A stretch of DNA of 64,000 nt from Erythrobacter sp. (GTDB lineage Bacteria > Pseudomonadota > Alphaproteobacteria > Sphingomonadales > Sphingomonadaceae): NCBI RefSeq assembly GCF_030066995.1, contig NZ_JASJAP010000004.1, forward strand, positions 248,001 to 312,000, written 5' to 3'. Positions 24,401-32,831 of the stretch are shown in pieces. A program made the translations under genes and the position numbers. Position 1 is the first letter of the stretch. Every line of letters begins with the position of its first letter. A model generated the notes under the pieces. It saw only the letters and a list, made by a program, of their open reading frames with translations. It searched no databases and had not been told where the DNA came from.

Positions 24401-24640
24401 CGAAACAGGTGCGGCTTCCAGGGTTCGCCGATTGGTAAAGTCGGGCAACTGAGACAAGTCTGGCGTGACGCTCGTCGCGCTGCGCGTCTCTATCGTAAAG
24501 CCTTGAAACGTGCCTTGCGCCTGAAGTGAAACCGGTTCGACTTCATCGTCTTGAGTCCCCGAAGCGCTGAGAGGAGCCGAAAAAAGCCCACCAGCCAAGC
24601 CGACGAGACCTACGCTCGTCAGATAACGCACCATCTTCAT
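21272..24640 (-). CDS. autotransporter with trypsin-like serine protease passenger
   Basis: This secreted outer-membrane protein has about 1122 residues. The ATG at 24640 follows an AAGGGG ribosome site by 8 bases; upstream in-frame starts are ignored. It has a signal peptide of about 27 residues, a chymotrypsin-fold domain (about 100-400) with His in VLTAAHC, Asp in WADLAFVAL and Ser in GTAGGDSGSP, a beta-helix-like middle region with repeated YGGTLEGTGTI/GDYIQASEGAL-type phrases, and a C-terminal beta-barrel (last 280 residues) ending LNWRF with a terminal aromatic residue. All three catalytic residues are present, so the protease should be active at the surface. Its substrate is unknown. 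Confidence 0.9.
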   Translation of the reverse strand: MKMVRYLTSVGLVGLAGGLFSAPLSASGTQDDEVEPVSLQAQGTFQGFTIETRSATSVTPDLSQLPDFTNRRTLEAAPVSPTPEIIARDDVGLGGSVDVNDTQPSVVQLFIQDNLTGGVFFNCTGTVINPRTVLTAAHCLNDVSSESYGTPGSADSAVLVASGVDTSVRLFEYLGTGAGYNEGGVATSTDVVIHPSANIDDGGLPFPWADLAFVALDAPITDVPSMPILLTPLDELTHVIQVGYGSFGTAETGDVDIGFLRRVGENMLGAQASLADLNDAIFPDFAPTATNFGSTSQVYHFTDFDNPFRTPEEQAGCEFDGSGISCESFDAVRAIDWFDGDALPNEVGTAGGDSGSPLIADELGGPPVVTGVLSGGVSFFDIGNTYSDISFYNPLFPFFEFITENTPYKYVSAKRGSGNWSDPDHWTQDLDPGFLVDDGTGTLVNGIPEGEEEGVFATGPNVGTILGQDVAEFEEVNSIVLPPEGTPNFGSELPESSALLGPGSTGFVPNNTDGTPGVSFEAPAQYFDVILNRAGRTTVDMDVEIDRLTLDSRQATFRLPDEYTFTSIIGYEQYNGRAQIDGQFNAGLVALYGGTLEGTGTITSDAVFNLSAAISPAGDIFSGTLTIDGDYIQASEGALIVNARFVDRGRITTDLLQVTGDASLAGGLIVSARGRLRFGDEFTVLSANSILGEFDDTLLVTRSPLLFAESRVDGGNVLVEVQALRMGDLFQSDRNLRSIGEALDTLRFDGSYNDFAGLFNVIDNASVDSLIPTLSALTPTSAFSQSMIANSFSQRFTGQISQRTLSLRGGNRGAAGFSSAGGAMAGIAQTGGGEASPLGFFGTVSGQFLVSAEDRNSGVNALEESAFIQAGELTLGADMRMSEDLTIGFAVTNIRNGAALNGLRQRADDTSLSGAVYAAMHKGQAFTDVYFGFSRQNFGMERASQGDFSFAFDSVTGSADGSQTFGGVRLGYAFSILPGLEAGPVASVDYIRNDLGGYSEFGAGEFGLTVLDRSLTSVGSKAGMMASFDTTVARRWQLSAFGSAAYAHELADTEDVVTATLRDAPDVPFSIVNQLDPNWVSLTAGVDLALNRSFSVSLSGQSDLGRGVLTNNEARMSLNWRF

Positions 24641-25256
24641 AAGTTTTCCCCTTAGGCTACCCCTAACCTTTGGAAACAATGCATCTGAATAGGTAAACCT
24701 TCAAGTGATTCTTTAAATAAATTTTTCATTGCCGTGTTTGCAGGTTAGCAAATTTGGACGCCATGTTAACAAATATAATTCAAATATTATCATGATTTCG
24801 AACAATTATACTGGCTGATAACCGAATACACCGATGTGTTAATCATTGTATCAGAATGTATCCGATTCCTATGACGCAGAGACTAGACTCGGTCACGACG
24901 GGCGAGGACACGCAAAAATGGCAATCAAGTGACTTCATTCAAGATAGCATTACCTTAAACCGACTTTGCGTGAACGAGGAGTCCCTCGGTTTTAGAGAAT
25001 TACATTGAAAATGATTTCGGCTTTTCAAAATCGCATTCCGTTTATTGTTTGCAGTTTCAATCGCGATTCCCTTCACGCCTAACCGCGATCAGGCATCGGG
25101 ACTGCTAAGCAAGCCGTTGGATACCTCGCTCGCTTGCTCCTTGGTCTCAACTCCACTTGAAGATCTCGCCGTTCGACCAAGGCACCGCCTGACCGAACGG
25201 TGGGTTTGCCCCGGAACTTCTCGCCCAGCCCGCTGGCGCGCGGCGACGGCGGTGCT
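24641..25256. other. AT-rich intergenic region
   Basis: About 600 bp without a convincing gene. The part from about 24700 to 25060 is much richer in A and T than the rest of the window (many TTAA, AAAT and ATTA words). It must hold the promoter of the autotransporter and possibly one for the thioesterase. Short open frames at 25045-25272 lack codon bias and were not accepted. A small RNA cannot be excluded. Confidence 0.5.
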
Positions 25257-25682
25257 ATGTCTCTCAGCATGACTGACCGCTTCCAGGATCCGCGCTTTCA
25301 CCCTCCCGCCGGTGGTCTTGTACCGCATATGGGGATTACCCTGATCGATGAGGGCGAGGGCTGGATGGAGGCCCGCATGGAGATCGCTCAGCATCACCTG
25401 CGCTCTGGCACCAACGCGCTTCACGCCGCCAGTCTCATCGCGCTTGCCGACAGCGTGTGCGGCTTTGCCGCTGGGCAGGCCCTGCCTGAAGGGGCGAAAG
25501 GCTACACCACGATCGAGCTCAAATCTAACTTTGTCGGTACGGCGAACGCGGGTGTGTTGATCGGGCGGGCCGACGCGGAACATCTAGGGCGCACGACGCA
25601 GGTGTGGCGATCCAAGGTGCACCACGAAGACAGCGGACGCACCCTCGCGCTATTCCGCTGCACACAAATGGTCCTGTATTAG
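25257..25682 (+). CDS. PaaI-type hotdog-fold thioesterase
   Basis: This 141-residue cytoplasmic protein has the hotdog fold of PaaI/DUF4442 acyl-CoA thioesterases: LVPHMGITLIDEGEGWMEAR, then LHAASLIALADSVCGFAAG for the central helix, and GYTTIELKSNFVGTA for the next strand. It should hydrolyse an acyl- or aryl-CoA thioester; the acyl group is not predictable. ATG at 25257 was chosen over an upstream frame start at 25200. It converges on the TetR regulator gene, 22 bp away, with no operon partner. Confidence 0.78.
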   Translation: MSLSMTDRFQDPRFHPPAGGLVPHMGITLIDEGEGWMEARMEIAQHHLRSGTNALHAASLIALADSVCGFAAGQALPEGAKGYTTIELKSNFVGTANAGVLIGRADAEHLGRTTQVWRSKVHHEDSGRTLALFRCTQMVLY

Positions 25683-25704
25683 TTTTGGCCGCTCGAAAAG
25701 CGCG

Positions 25705-26337
25705 TCAGCAACCTTGCCCGCATTCGATGAACCGGCGGATCTGCGCGCGCAACTCGGCAGGGAACGCCTGCGCGATCCGGTGGTATTCCGCCTCACCGTA
25801 CATGCGGCTTAGCGTTGGGCGCGAAATCGCAAAGTACTCGATCGCGCCCAGCATCTGATAAACCGCCGCGAACTTTCGCGGGGCCGGTATATTCATCAGA
25901 TCCTCCACCCGGTTTAGCGGTTCGACGATCTCGTTAAGGAAGGGCTTCAGATACCACGAGCCGGCTTTTTCCGCGCGCTCCTGGTTTTCGAGCAGTTCGC
26001 GCAGCAGCACGCGCGTGTCGAGCGGTCGCTTCATGGCCTCTTCGTAAATCGCGAGGATCATGCCCTCAAACTGCGCATCCGGGCTCGCATTTTCGTCTAC
26101 GCCCGATCGCATCGCGGACAACAGGCGCTGCGAGATGCGTCGCAACACCTCTGAATACAGGTCTTCCTTGCGCTTGAAGTAATAAAGAAGGGCCTGCTTG
26201 GTGAGGTCCAGCTCGCCCGCGATCTGCGCGATGCTGGCGCCATAAAAGCCGCGCTCGGCAAACTGGCTGAGCGCGGCCGTCAGCAGCCGCTCGCGAGTGT
26301 CGTCGCCCACCACGGGGCGCGCTTGTTCCAACTGCAT
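25705..26337 (-). CDS. TetR-family transcriptional regulator
   Basis: This 210-residue regulator has an N-terminal helix-turn-helix: RERLLTAALSQFAERGFYGA, SIAQIAGELDLTKQALLYYF and KRKEDLYSEVL are the standard TetR phrases. The C-terminal ligand domain (about 70-205) is not specific. ATG at 26337 is preceded by AAGGGA 8 bases upstream. It follows the flavin reductase gene by 10 bp and is probably co-transcribed with it, so it may control that gene and itself. The inducer is unknown. Confidence 0.88.
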   Translation of the reverse strand: MQLEQARPVVGDDTRERLLTAALSQFAERGFYGASIAQIAGELDLTKQALLYYFKRKEDLYSEVLRRISQRLLSAMRSGVDENASPDAQFEGMILAIYEEAMKRPLDTRVLLRELLENQERAEKAGSWYLKPFLNEIVEPLNRVEDLMNIPAPRKFAAVYQMLGAIEYFAISRPTLSRMYGEAEYHRIAQAFPAELRAQIRRFIECGQGC

Positions 26338-26347
26338 TCTGCGTCCC

Positions 26348-26899
26348 TTAGTCGGCGATCCGACGAAAATCTCCACCGAAGAAAACCAACGGGTCGCCGC
26401 GCGCGGCCTGCTGGATGCCGATTACCTCTCCAAAAACCATCGTGTGGTCACCCGCACGATAGAGCGACCAGTGCCGGCACTCAAGATACCCCAACGCGCC
26501 CGCAATCACCGGAAGACCGCGGACCGAGCGGTCGAAATCCTCCGCTTTCGTCTCATGCCCACCGCGCTTGGCGTAGCGACCGGCCAGCTCCGCCTGCTCA
26601 TGCGCCAGTATGCTCACCGTGTAATCGGGCGTCTTCGTCCACAGATCGAACTGGCTTGATGTGTTGTGAAGGCTCCAAGACACAAGCAGCGGGTCCAACG
26701 AAACCGAGACGAAGGAATTGACGGTTATTCCAGCGAGCGCGCCATCGGCTTCGGCCGCTGAAACCACGCACACCCCGGTCGCAAACTGCCCCATGAGCCG
26801 ACGAAAGGCCTTGGTGTCGATCGGGTCAGGCGGCCGGACGTCGTGCAAAAGGAAGCTCCGAGAATTGGGTTGGTGTGTCGGCAAAAACGCGGCGCGCAT
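26348..26899 (-). CDS. flavin reductase-like, FMN-binding protein
   Basis: This 183-residue protein of the flavin reductase (HpaC/DIM6-NTAB) family shows FRRLMGQFATGVCVVSA, AGITVNSFVSVSLDPLLVSW and GDHTMVFGEVIGI, which surround the FMN site. Such enzymes reduce FMN or FAD with NAD(P)H and feed a partner monooxygenase. No monooxygenase gene is adjacent. The ATG at 26899 is far from the conserved domain and a TTG about 20 codons downstream is a possible true start. It probably forms a two-gene unit with the TetR gene. Confidence 0.82.
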   Translation of the reverse strand: MRAAFLPTHQPNSRSFLLHDVRPPDPIDTKAFRRLMGQFATGVCVVSAAEADGALAGITVNSFVSVSLDPLLVSWSLHNTSSQFDLWTKTPDYTVSILAHEQAELAGRYAKRGGHETKAEDFDRSVRGLPVIAGALGYLECRHWSLYRAGDHTMVFGEVIGIQQAARGDPLVFFGGDFRRIAD

Positions 26900-27007
26900 T
26901 CGCGCCCGCGCAAGGGATATCGCGCGTATATGGGGCAGCAGGCTGCGTTGTGCCAGAGCGGACCGCGTGTCAATGCCACCACAACATGGCCGCAGACCCG
27001 CCCGTGC

Positions 27008-28414
27008 CTATTGCGCCCCGGCTGGCGCAGGCGCGCTATCCCACGATCCGCCGAGCGCCAGATTGAGCGCCACCCACTGATCAATCCGCTGACGGCGCAC
27101 GCTTACAAGGTTGCTTTCAGCCAAGACCAGACGCTGCTGGAAGTTAAGCACGTCGATCAGGTCGACTTCGCCTTCCTGATACTGAAGCTGAGCCAATGCG
27201 TATGCCGTGCCGGCGTCTTCGGCTGCGGTCTCCAGGATCATCTCCCGGTCGGCGAGCACCTGCACCGCGTCCAGATTGTCTTCCACGTCGCGAAAGGCTT
27301 CGAGAGCGGTGGCGGCGTAGGCCGCGATGGCCGCGCGCCGGTTCGCGTCGGCTTCGTCCTCCTGGGCGCCGCGAAGGCCGGCGTCGAACACCGGCTGAAG
27401 CGCATCGCCAACGATCGACCAGATAAAATCACCGCTAAGGATATCGCCAATATCGGTCGAAACCACGCCAGCGGCTCCCGTCAGGACAACCTGTGGCAAT
27501 TGCGCGGCCTTGGCCTGATCGAGTGATGCAAAAGCCGAGGCTACGCGCCGCTCAGCGGCGATGACGTCCGGTCGGCGCTCCAGCAACTCCGAGGGAAGCC
27601 CGGCGGGCGGGGCAGGAGGGGCTTCGGGGAGCTCTTCTCCAAGCGCAACCTTCTCCATCGGATAACGGCCAAGGAGGATTTCGAGCGCGCGGCGTGCGTT
27701 GCGCATGGCGTTGCGCGCTTGCACGAAATTGTCGCGCGCCGACTGAAGGTCCGCTGACGTCGTTGCGGTGTCCTGGCGGGAGGCGAACCCTTCGCGATAG
27801 CGCACGCGGACAATACGATCGATTTCGGTCAAGGCGTCGACGTTGCGCTGCGCGACGCTGACTTGCTGGGTGGCCTCAATGCTAGCGAAATAGGCCGAAG
27901 CAACGCCCGCGGCGAGCGCGTATTGGGCAAAGAGCAAGTCCGCTTCGACGGCCTTCGCGCTGGCGTATGCGGCGTTGCGGCCCGCTCGAACACGGCCCCA
28001 AAGGTCAAGCTCCCAGGCGGCTTGCGCGGTCGCCTGGTACTGGGTCTGGTTCAGCGCGAAGGGTAACGGGGACTCCGTGCGATCGATATTGAGATTTGCG
28101 TTAACTTGCGGAAAAAGCGCGGAACGCGCCTGCACGACCAAAGCGCGCGCGGCATCGAGATTGGCCGCCGCCGCGCGAATGTCCGGGTTGTTGACCTGCG
28201 CTTCGACGACAAGCTTGCTCAGCACCGGATCGCCGACCGCTTCGATCCATCCTATGCGCACCTCGCCAGGCACCGCGCCATCGACAGCCCAGCTTTCCGG
28301 CAGGCTGGGCAGGCTTTGCGCGGTTGCCTCGGACACGTCCTCGTCTGTGCTGAGCGTCGCGCAGCCCGTAAGAGCCACGGTGGCCACGCAAACAAGAAGC
28401 GCGCGCTTGATCAT
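27008..28414 (-). CDS. RND efflux outer-membrane lipoprotein (NodT family)
   Basis: This 468-residue TolC-fold channel has a lipoprotein signal ending ALTGC (about residue 18). Both OEP repeats are present, including AAAWELDLWGRVRAGRNAAYA-like wording in the first half and LPSELLERRPDVIAAERRVA between the repeats, which is diagnostic for NodT/OprM-type efflux channels. It should form the outer-membrane exit of the RND pump encoded just upstream, with which it shares an ATGA overlap. Confidence 0.92.
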   Translation of the reverse strand: MIKRALLVCVATVALTGCATLSTDEDVSEATAQSLPSLPESWAVDGAVPGEVRIGWIEAVGDPVLSKLVVEAQVNNPDIRAAAANLDAARALVVQARSALFPQVNANLNIDRTESPLPFALNQTQYQATAQAAWELDLWGRVRAGRNAAYASAKAVEADLLFAQYALAAGVASAYFASIEATQQVSVAQRNVDALTEIDRIVRVRYREGFASRQDTATTSADLQSARDNFVQARNAMRNARRALEILLGRYPMEKVALGEELPEAPPAPPAGLPSELLERRPDVIAAERRVASAFASLDQAKAAQLPQVVLTGAAGVVSTDIGDILSGDFIWSIVGDALQPVFDAGLRGAQEDEADANRRAAIAAYAATALEAFRDVEDNLDAVQVLADREMILETAAEDAGTAYALAQLQYQEGEVDLIDVLNFQQRLVLAESNLVSVRRQRIDQWVALNLALGGSWDSAPAPAGAQ

Positions 28415-31400
28415 GCGAGCGCTCCCTCGCCGCCAATGGGGGCGTTGTCTTGGGATCGGCCCTTGTTTGCGCGCTCGTCGGTCGAAATGCCGAACACCGC
28501 CGCGTACACGACGGGCACAAGAACCAAGGTCAGGGCGGTCGCAAAGGTAAGGCCGAAAACGAGGACAACCGCCATCGATTTGAAGAAGGCGTCCGTGAAG
28601 AGCGGAATCACGCCAAGGACAGTGGTGCCCGAGCCGAGCAGCACGGGGCGAACGCGGCTCGCGGCGCTATCGATCAGCGCATCCATGCGCGGCTTGCCCT
28701 CGCCGATCTCGAGATCGATCTGATCGACGAGCACGATAGCGTTCTTGATCAGTAGACCCGCGAGGGAGAGCACGCCAAGAATGGCCATGAATTCAAAGGC
28801 GACATTCATCACCAGCAGCCCGAACACGACGCCCACGAGAGCGAGCGGAACCACCGACCAGATCACAAGCGGCTGGCGCAGCGCGTTGAAGAGCAGGATA
28901 GTCACCAGGATCATCGCTCCAAAGCCGAGCGGGATAACGCTGGCCAGGTTTTCGTTCGCTTCGGCCGAATTGCCCTTCTCACCGTCCCATTTGAAACTGT
29001 AACCCGGCGGGAGTGGTATCGCCTCGATCGGCGCTTCGACCCGCTCCTGCAGGTCACCGGAGAGCACGCCCGGCCCGGGATCGGCCTGAGCCTTGATCGT
29101 CCAGACGTTGTCGAGACGCCGCAATCGGCTGTCGCGAAAGACTGTGTGGATGCCATCGGTCACCTGGTCAATCGGCACCGCGCTGCCCGCCGCCGTAATG
29201 ACCTGGATCGCGCCCATACCCTTGACATCGAGACGCTCGTTCTCCGGCGCGCGCGAGAGGATCGGGATGAGGTCGTCATTCTCGCGGTATACGCCCACTT
29301 GTTGGCCAGAATAATTGCGCGCGAGAGCGTCGGCCAGGTCGGCACGGCTCACCCCGGCGCGGCGTCCTTTGACTTCGGAATAGACCGGCTCAATCGCGGG
29401 CACGCGCTGGCGCCAATCGTCCTTGATCGCAATTGCGCCCCCATCCGCGTGGTAGACCTCTTGGGCCTGACGCGCGAGGTCACGCAGGACATCGGGGTCC
29501 GGCCCCGAGAAAGTCGCCTCAATCTTCGAACCGCCACCCGGCCCCAGGATGAACCGCCAGACCTTGCCCTGGGCCTGAGGGAAATTCGCATCAATGTGCT
29601 CCTGGACTTGAGGGATCAACGCGTCGAGGCGGCTGTAATCGTCGACCTTCACCAGCAGCTGACCATAGGCCGAGTTCTTGCTCTCGAACGCGTAGACGAG
29701 CATGTATCGCAAGGTCCCGCCACCCACGAGCGTATGGACGTGATCGACACCCTCCAGCTCGGCAATGTACTCCGACAAAGCGCGCATGTCGGTGTCGGTC
29801 TGCTCGATGTCTGTTCCTTCGGGCAACCAATAGTCGACCACCAGTTGCGGCGTCGTGGACGCTGGGAAAAAGCCCGATGTCACGTAGCCAAAGCCGAAGA
29901 TCGAGACCACGAAAAGGCCGACTGCCGCGCCTATCGTGAGCGTCTTCTGCCCGACCAGAAAGGCGATAAGGCCCTTGAACCGCGCCATGAGGCCGCCGGC
30001 CTTACCCTCTTCCTCCTGAGCAATCCCGCCTTTCTCCGCGCATTCATCCTCAATCTTCTTGAACAGGATCGAGCACAAGAAGGGCGTGAGCGTAATCGCG
30101 AAAACCCAACTGTAGAGCAGCGAAATGAGGATGACCCAGAACAGATCGCCGGTGAACTCGGCCGTGTCTCCCGGAGCCAGACCTATTGGCGCAAAGGCAA
30201 GGATACCGACCAGCGTCCCGCCCAGAAGCGGCCAGATCGAACGTTTGACGACATCGCTAGCGATCTCGATGATCTTGCGGCCATTCTGGCAGCCGGTCAA
30301 AACGCCATCGGCCACGACAATCGCGTTATCCACCAACATGCCGAGAGCGATGATCAACGCGCCGAGCGAGATGCGGTGCATCGGAATATCGCCGAAATAC
30401 ATCGTGCCCAACGTTGCCGCGATGGTGAGCAAGAGGCCGATGCCAATGACCAGCCCCGACTTGAACCCCATGAAAACGACCAGCGCGCCAAGCACGATGA
30501 GCAGCGCCATGATCACGTTGACGAGGAAGGCCGACACGGATTCGTCCACCACTTCGCCCTGATTGTAGAATTCGTGCATTTCGATGCCGACGGGGCGCTG
30601 GTTTTCAAGCTGCGCCATCTTGTCCGCCAGTCGCTCTGCGACCGCAACGACATTGCTGCCGGAGACCGCCGCTACTCCCATCACAAGGCCGGGCTTGCCA
30701 TCCCAATAGGTGATGAAGCTCTTGGGCTCGCGCAGGCCGCGCGTCACGGTCGCGATATCGCTCACCTGCACCACGCGCCCCTCGGAAGACGACACGAGAA
30801 GGTTGGAAATTGCCTGGACTGAATCGATATCGCCGCTGGGCGTTATGACCAATCGCTTGCCGTCGACTTCGACGGTGCCGCCGTCAACGACAGTGTTTTG
30901 CGTGGAAAGCTGCTGGAAAAGCGCGCTGACTGTCGTGCCAAGGGATGCGGCCCGCTGCCGCGAAATCTCGACATAGATGACCTCTTCCTGCTCACCGGTC
31001 AGATTGACTTTGCCAACACCGTCAACGGTTAGCAGGTCTTGACGCAACTGCTTCGCGTAGCGCCGCAATTCCGGCATCGTGAAGCCATCGCCGGTCAGGA
31101 CGTAATAGATCCCGAAAACGTCGCCGAATTCATCGAAGACCTGGCTTGACGACGCGCCCGGTGGCAAGTCCGCAACTGCATCGCGAACTTTGTTGCGCAG
31201 CTTGTTCCAAATGCCCTGCAGCGAATCTTTGGTGGGGCTGTCTGCGTATTTGATGTCGACCGATATTTCCGAAAATCCAGCCGAGGAAACCGAACGGATC
31301 TCATCGACTTCGGCCATGTCCTGAAGCGCTTCTTCGAGCGGTGCGGACACTTCACGCGCGACCTCTTCCGGCGACCCTCCGGGATAAGCGGTGAAAATCT

Positions 31401-31536
31401 GCGCGGTCCGGATCGTGAATTCTGGATCCTCGAAACGCGGCATATTCTGGTAAGCGGTCCACCCCGCGCCCAGCGATAGGATGATCACGATCCACATGAT
31501 CAGCCGATTGCGGATGCTGAATGCGGCAATGTCCAT
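28411..31536 (-). CDS. RND-family efflux pump, inner-membrane transporter
   Basis: This 1041-residue transporter has twelve membrane helices and two large periplasmic loops. It begins NRLIMWIVIILSLGAGWTAY and contains the proton-relay helix wording LGMLVDNAIVVADGV (about residues 390-410) and PVLLGSGTTVLGVIPLF near the end. The wording matches the HAE-1-like AcrB/VexF subgroup that exports drugs or organic compounds using proton influx. It sits between adaptor (23-bp gap) and outer-membrane channel (ATGA overlap), so the operon encodes a full tripartite pump. The substrate is not predictable. Confidence 0.93.
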   Translation of the reverse strand: MDIAAFSIRNRLIMWIVIILSLGAGWTAYQNMPRFEDPEFTIRTAQIFTAYPGGSPEEVAREVSAPLEEALQDMAEVDEIRSVSSAGFSEISVDIKYADSPTKDSLQGIWNKLRNKVRDAVADLPPGASSSQVFDEFGDVFGIYYVLTGDGFTMPELRRYAKQLRQDLLTVDGVGKVNLTGEQEEVIYVEISRQRAASLGTTVSALFQQLSTQNTVVDGGTVEVDGKRLVITPSGDIDSVQAISNLLVSSSEGRVVQVSDIATVTRGLREPKSFITYWDGKPGLVMGVAAVSGSNVVAVAERLADKMAQLENQRPVGIEMHEFYNQGEVVDESVSAFLVNVIMALLIVLGALVVFMGFKSGLVIGIGLLLTIAATLGTMYFGDIPMHRISLGALIIALGMLVDNAIVVADGVLTGCQNGRKIIEIASDVVKRSIWPLLGGTLVGILAFAPIGLAPGDTAEFTGDLFWVILISLLYSWVFAITLTPFLCSILFKKIEDECAEKGGIAQEEEGKAGGLMARFKGLIAFLVGQKTLTIGAAVGLFVVSIFGFGYVTSGFFPASTTPQLVVDYWLPEGTDIEQTDTDMRALSEYIAELEGVDHVHTLVGGGTLRYMLVYAFESKNSAYGQLLVKVDDYSRLDALIPQVQEHIDANFPQAQGKVWRFILGPGGGSKIEATFSGPDPDVLRDLARQAQEVYHADGGAIAIKDDWRQRVPAIEPVYSEVKGRRAGVSRADLADALARNYSGQQVGVYRENDDLIPILSRAPENERLDVKGMGAIQVITAAGSAVPIDQVTDGIHTVFRDSRLRRLDNVWTIKAQADPGPGVLSGDLQERVEAPIEAIPLPPGYSFKWDGEKGNSAEANENLASVIPLGFGAMILVTILLFNALRQPLVIWSVVPLALVGVVFGLLVMNVAFEFMAILGVLSLAGLLIKNAIVLVDQIDLEIGEGKPRMDALIDSAASRVRPVLLGSGTTVLGVIPLFTDAFFKSMAVVLVFGLTFATALTLVLVPVVYAAVFGISTDERANKGRSQDNAPIGGEGALA

Positions 31537-31559
31537 GAGCGTCTGTCCCGGCGCCCGGA

Positions 31560-32636
31560 TCAGTCGGACCAGGGACGAACCCGGTCGCCCTCTCGCAGAT
31601 AATTGCCACCGGCGGAAACGATCGTCTCACCGGCTTTCAGCCCGCTGGTAACGCGCATCATCTCGCCAACCTCGTCTCCGATCGTGACTTCGCGTTGCCC
31701 CAGCGTCTTGTCCGGGCCTTCGACAACCCAGACCAGCCTTTTGTCACCTTCGACCATAATCGCCGACAGTGGCACTTCCATCTGATCCGGTACGTCCGGA
31801 TCAAAAAGGACTTGGCTCTCAAAGAAGAGAGTGGCGGTCATCCCGGTAAGGACGAGCAGTTCGGACGGCGGCGTAAAGCTGAAATGCGCTTCGAAAGTCT
31901 GCGTCGAACTGTCGGCGACCCCGCGCGCTTCTCGAAATACGGCCGGGAACTGGCGCCCGGGCGCAGCGTCCAGTTCCACCATGATGTTAGTTGGCGCGCG
32001 CTGGTTGGAGGTCAGCACAAAGCTGGCCGGGACATTGACGATCGCCTCGACGGCCCGGCTCTGCAGCACAAGCACTGGCTGTTGCGGGCCCACGTTCTGA
32101 AACTCTTCGACATAGGTCAGGCCCACACCGCCTGTGAACGGCGCGCGCAACACCGTGTCGGAAAGGTTCTTCTGGGCGGTGTCGAGCTCGGCTTCAGCAA
32201 CCTGCATCTGCGCCTCGCGGCTTTCCACGACGCTTTGCGAAACCGCGTCCTCCTCGATCAAACGTAGGGCACGCTTATATTCGCTCTCCGCGTTGATGAA
32301 TTGCGCCTCTGCCTGCTCCACGGCGGCTTTGAAACTGGTTGAGTCGAGCCTTGCAATCACGTCTCCGCGAGAGAACAGCGCCCCGTCGATCGCGTTCCAT
32401 TCGACGATTTCTCCGCCCACCTGAAAGGCAAGGTCGGTGCTTCGCACAGAGCGGATGACCGCTGGAAAGCTGACCTGGTTCGTTTCGCTCGCGGATTTGA
32501 CGACCATGAGCTTGGCGGGCTTTGGCTCACTGTCGACGACTTCGACTGCCTCCGCTCCGCACCCTGCAAGCGCAAGCGCAGACGCTGCCAGAATGGCCAT
32601 GGGGCCAGTCGATTCTTGGGAGCGCAAAAGACGCAT
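31560..32636 (-). CDS. RND efflux periplasmic adaptor lipoprotein
   Basis: This 358-residue membrane-fusion protein has a lipoprotein signal ending LALAGC near residue 26. It shows VGGEIVEWNAIDGALFSRGD and LRAPFTGGVGLTYVEEFQNV as the two halves of the lipoyl domain, a coiled-coil hairpin between them (about 85-155), and a beta-barrel plus membrane-proximal domain ending GGNYLREGDRVRPW. The ATG at 32636 fits the lipoprotein signal; the longer frame to 32705 adds an unlikely tail. It is the first gene of the pump operon, divergent from nhaA across 195 bp. Confidence 0.9.
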   Translation of the reverse strand: MRLLRSQESTGPMAILAASALALAGCGAEAVEVVDSEPKPAKLMVVKSASETNQVSFPAVIRSVRSTDLAFQVGGEIVEWNAIDGALFSRGDVIARLDSTSFKAAVEQAEAQFINAESEYKRALRLIEEDAVSQSVVESREAQMQVAEAELDTAQKNLSDTVLRAPFTGGVGLTYVEEFQNVGPQQPVLVLQSRAVEAIVNVPASFVLTSNQRAPTNIMVELDAAPGRQFPAVFREARGVADSSTQTFEAHFSFTPPSELLVLTGMTATLFFESQVLFDPDVPDQMEVPLSAIMVEGDKRLVWVVEGPDKTLGQREVTIGDEVGEMMRVTSGLKAGETIVSAGGNYLREGDRVRPWSD

Positions 32637-32831
32637 CGTAAAAGCCCAATGTCCCCTTTTGTCCCCGTTTCGCGGCACACAAGGGCGCGGTCGGGGTAAA
32701 ATCATTCAGCATCGCAATGCGTAAACAGTTGTTCGCGATTCGCAAACGCCGATCGTTTTTCGGGCACACATGCACCTTTTGCACGTTAGGCTTACGGTTC
32801 AGAGATAACCGCTGAGGCTAAGGACGGGCGA
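32637..32831. promoter_or_regulatory. divergent promoter region, RND pump and nhaA
   Basis: This 195-bp spacer between two divergent units should hold both promoters. It has a moderately AT-rich centre at 32700-32770 with two TGCAC words four bases apart. No operator could be assigned. Confidence 0.35.

Noticed and set aside
29146..30822. 558-codon plus-strand open frame opposite the RND pump
   Set aside because: It is a mirror of a strongly conserved gene in GC-rich DNA; its product is rich in Arg, His, Asp and Gln with no domain or ribosome site.
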